Source of the DNA: Hafnia psychrotolerans
Lineage (GTDB): Bacteria; Pseudomonadota; Gammaproteobacteria; Enterobacterales; Enterobacteriaceae
DNA length: 64,000 bases
NCBI RefSeq assembly: GCF_014639435.1
Contig: NZ_BMFZ01000003.1
Coordinates: 1-64,000 of the forward strand
Direction: 5' to 3'
A model generated the notes under the pieces. It did no database searches. It was not told the origin of the DNA and saw only the letters and a program-made list of their open reading frames with translations. Position 1 is the stretch's first letter; each line of letters starts with the position of its first letter. Positions 62,296 to 64,000 of this stretch are shown in pieces. Made by a program: the position numbers and the translations under genes.

Positions 62296-64000
62296 GTATC
62301 CAAATAGATATTGTTCGTATCAGTGGCTTTCGGGGCATATCTAATATCGAAATAGCTTTACCGAGAGTTACCGTATTGCTTGGGCAAAATAATGCAGGTA
62401 AAACATCGATTATAAAAGCTCTACAACTAGCCATGGGGGACTACTCAAGGTACTTAGCTGACGAAGATTTTCATATAGGCGAAGATGAAAAACGCCAAGA
62501 AACTATTACAGTCGATCTTCGGTTTATAGCTGTTGATAGTGATGCGAGAGCGAGAGAGTTTTCAGAGAGTTGGCAACAGGTATTTGGCGATAAAATTCAG
62601 TCAGAGCCTGATGGGAAGCAATTCGTAGCGATACGAACTGTTGCAAAACCAGATCGAGTGAAAGGCGGCTATATTGTTGATCGGCTTCATTTGGATGTGT
62701 GGCCAGAACTTAGTGGGTGGCAAGATGTTCGGGTTAGCAGCAAGAACAGATTGGGCAAACGATTGGAGTCTGTACCTTTCATTTCGATTGATGCACAAAG
62801 AGACATCCATAATGAACTAAAAGAAAAATCTTCTTTTGTTGGCCGTGTTTTATCCAGTGTTGAGTATGACGAAAAAGACGTGGCTGAACTAGAGCGGATG
62901 GTAGCCGAAGTTAATAAAGAGGCCATAGAAAAAAGCGAGCCGCTTAAGCGATTGAAGACTCATCTGGATAACATGAATCAATCGTTTGAGGGCTCAGGAC
63001 AAACAGAGCTTACCCCGTTTCCGAAGAAGATTCGTGACCTGTCAAAGCGGTTTAGTGTGAATTTCGGTGAAACTGATAAAAGCTCATTTTCTATGGAATA
63101 CCACGGCATGGGTACACGCAGCTGGGCGTCCATGTTGACAGTAAAGGCCTTTACCGAACTGTTGGCCAAAAATCACGAAGAGGAAGCCGAGCCATTTTTC
63201 CCAATTATGGCCGCTGAGGAACCAGAAGCACATCTGCACCCGAACGCGCAAAGAACATTGTATAGGCAACTCGTAGATGTGCCAGGACAAGTGATTATAA
63301 GCACTCACTCGCCGTATATTGCTGGCCTAGCCGAGTTGCACGAAATTAGATCTCTGAGCAAACGGAAGAATTCAGTTCAAGTATATCAGTTGAGAGATGA
63401 GTTTGAAGATGATGATCTGAGGAGATTGAAAAGAGAGGTAGTCCACTCCCGTGGTGAGCTCTTATTTTCCAAAGCAATAGTCCTTTCTGAAGGAGAAACC
63501 GAAGAGCAAGCCCTACCAGAGCTGTTTGGAGCCTATGCTGGAAAACACCCCTTCTCACTCGGAATTAATTTTGTTGGTGTCAATGGTTCAGGGGCAAAGT
63601 ATCGTCCATTTCTCATTTTGGCGAAAGATCTCAACATTCCAGTATTTATATTTAGTGATGGAGAGCCTAAAACTATTAAAGATCTCAAGAAAAATTATGA
63701 AAAAGTTTTCGGAGCTACTGACATCGAGAAAGCCAATAATATCACAATACTTGACGGGACTGATTTTGAGGGATATCTCTTAAGTCAGGGCCTTGGCGAT
63801 TTGATAGAAGAAACTATCAATGAAGTTGATGGTGAAGATACCATAGACAAGTGGATTGAGAAAAAAGATGGAGTGCTTTTAAAACGAATCAAAACTGATA
63901 AGCCAAGTTGTCAAACCTGTAGTCAGCCTATTTTTGAGGATGTGCTACGAGATTACAAAGGTGATGCTGGGCGAGTTCGCGCAATCCTTGAAATTCTTGA
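62292..64000 (+). CDS. OLD/GajA-like ATPase-TOPRIM nuclease (runs off the window)
   Basis: 569 codons visible, no stop before the end. ABC-type ATPase: Walker A GQNNAGKT (31-38), signature-like GMGTRSWASML (272-282), Walker B IMAAEEPEAHLHP (305-317), THSPY (338-342). Then a TOPRIM domain starting VLSEGETEEQALPEL (398-411), with FIFSDGEP as the acidic pair, and a C-x2-C (PSCQTCSQP) near the visible end. This is the layout of OLD-family nucleases and of GajA of the Gabija defence system. Whether a UvrD-like partner (GajB, or the class 2 OLD neighbour) follows is outside the window. Confidence 0.88.
   Translation, partial: MSIQIDIVRISGFRGISNIEIALPRVTVLLGQNNAGKTSIIKALQLAMGDYSRYLADEDFHIGEDEKRQETITVDLRFIAVDSDARAREFSESWQQVFGDKIQSEPDGKQFVAIRTVAKPDRVKGGYIVDRLHLDVWPELSGWQDVRVSSKNRLGKRLESVPFISIDAQRDIHNELKEKSSFVGRVLSSVEYDEKDVAELERMVAEVNKEAIEKSEPLKRLKTHLDNMNQSFEGSGQTELTPFPKKIRDLSKRFSVNFGETDKSSFSMEYHGMGTRSWASMLTVKAFTELLAKNHEEEAEPFFPIMAAEEPEAHLHPNAQRTLYRQLVDVPGQVIISTHSPYIAGLAELHEIRSLSKRKNSVQVYQLRDEFEDDDLRRLKREVVHSRGELLFSKAIVLSEGETEEQALPELFGAYAGKHPFSLGINFVGVNGSGAKYRPFLILAKDLNIPVFIFSDGEPKTIKDLKKNYEKVFGATDIEKANNITILDGTDFEGYLLSQGLGDLIEETINEVDGEDTIDKWIEKKDGVLLKRIKTDKPSCQTCSQPIFEDVLRDYKGDAGRVRAILEIL

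Overview
The window comes from a chromosome of the order Enterobacterales. From about 23.4 kb onward the genes have the E. coli-like order ycgN, ycgM, a lytic transglycosylase, ycgL, minCDE, rnd, fadD, yeaY, tsaB, yoaA, yoaB, eda, pgl, zwf, hexR, pykA, lpxM, mepM, znuA/znuCB, ruvBAC, yebC, nudB, aspS, yecD, yecE, yecN, cmoAB. A DevB-type pgl sits between zwf and eda, where E. coli has no such gene, and no edd is present at this locus. A relative outside the E. coli/Salmonella group (for example Serratia, Rahnella or Ewingella-like) is likely, but the sequence alone does not fix the genus.

Region 1 (1-23.4 kb) is the early, immunity, replication and lysis part of a lambdoid prophage. On the minus strand, in transcription order, lie cro, cII, a broken O-type replication gene, a DnaB-type helicase, ninB, rusA, antiterminator Q, a late leader with terminator, an orphan DNA methyltransferase, holin, SAR endolysin, nested Rz/Rz1, then cargo genes, an IS630 copy and a truncated small terminase gene next to the end of an IS3-family element. 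On the plus strand are cI, a KilA-N gene and, beyond a second operator cluster, the leftward operon: small genes, a structured tRNA-like RNA, an exonuclease, a Sak4-like ATPase with an SSB-like partner, several small or decayed genes, and the integrase beside ycgN. Operators TTTATC-N5-GATAAA occur as a set of three on each side of cI, overlapping promoter-like sequences. Head, tail and large terminase genes are not in the window, and several genes are broken, so the prophage is probably defective.

Region 2 (23.4-59.3 kb) is core chromosome: cell division placement, fatty-acid activation, Entner-Doudoroff and pentose phosphate enzymes with their regulator HexR, lipid A acylation, zinc uptake, Holliday-junction processing and tRNA wobble modification. 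It is interrupted at 31.6-33.2 kb by a small plus-strand islet. The islet carries a probable TumE/TumA-like toxin-antitoxin pair and a zinc-ribbon peptide, and lies between two identical 20-bp copies of a hairpin sequence.

Region 3 (59.3-64 kb) is accessory: an SOS-controlled umuDC-type operon whose UmuD lacks the usual N-terminal arm and cleavage site, then the start of a defence-like locus. That locus holds a 24-bp palindrome, a small regulator-like gene, a 33-codon scar of a type I restriction hsdM gene, and an OLD/GajA-like ATPase-TOPRIM nuclease gene that runs off the window end.
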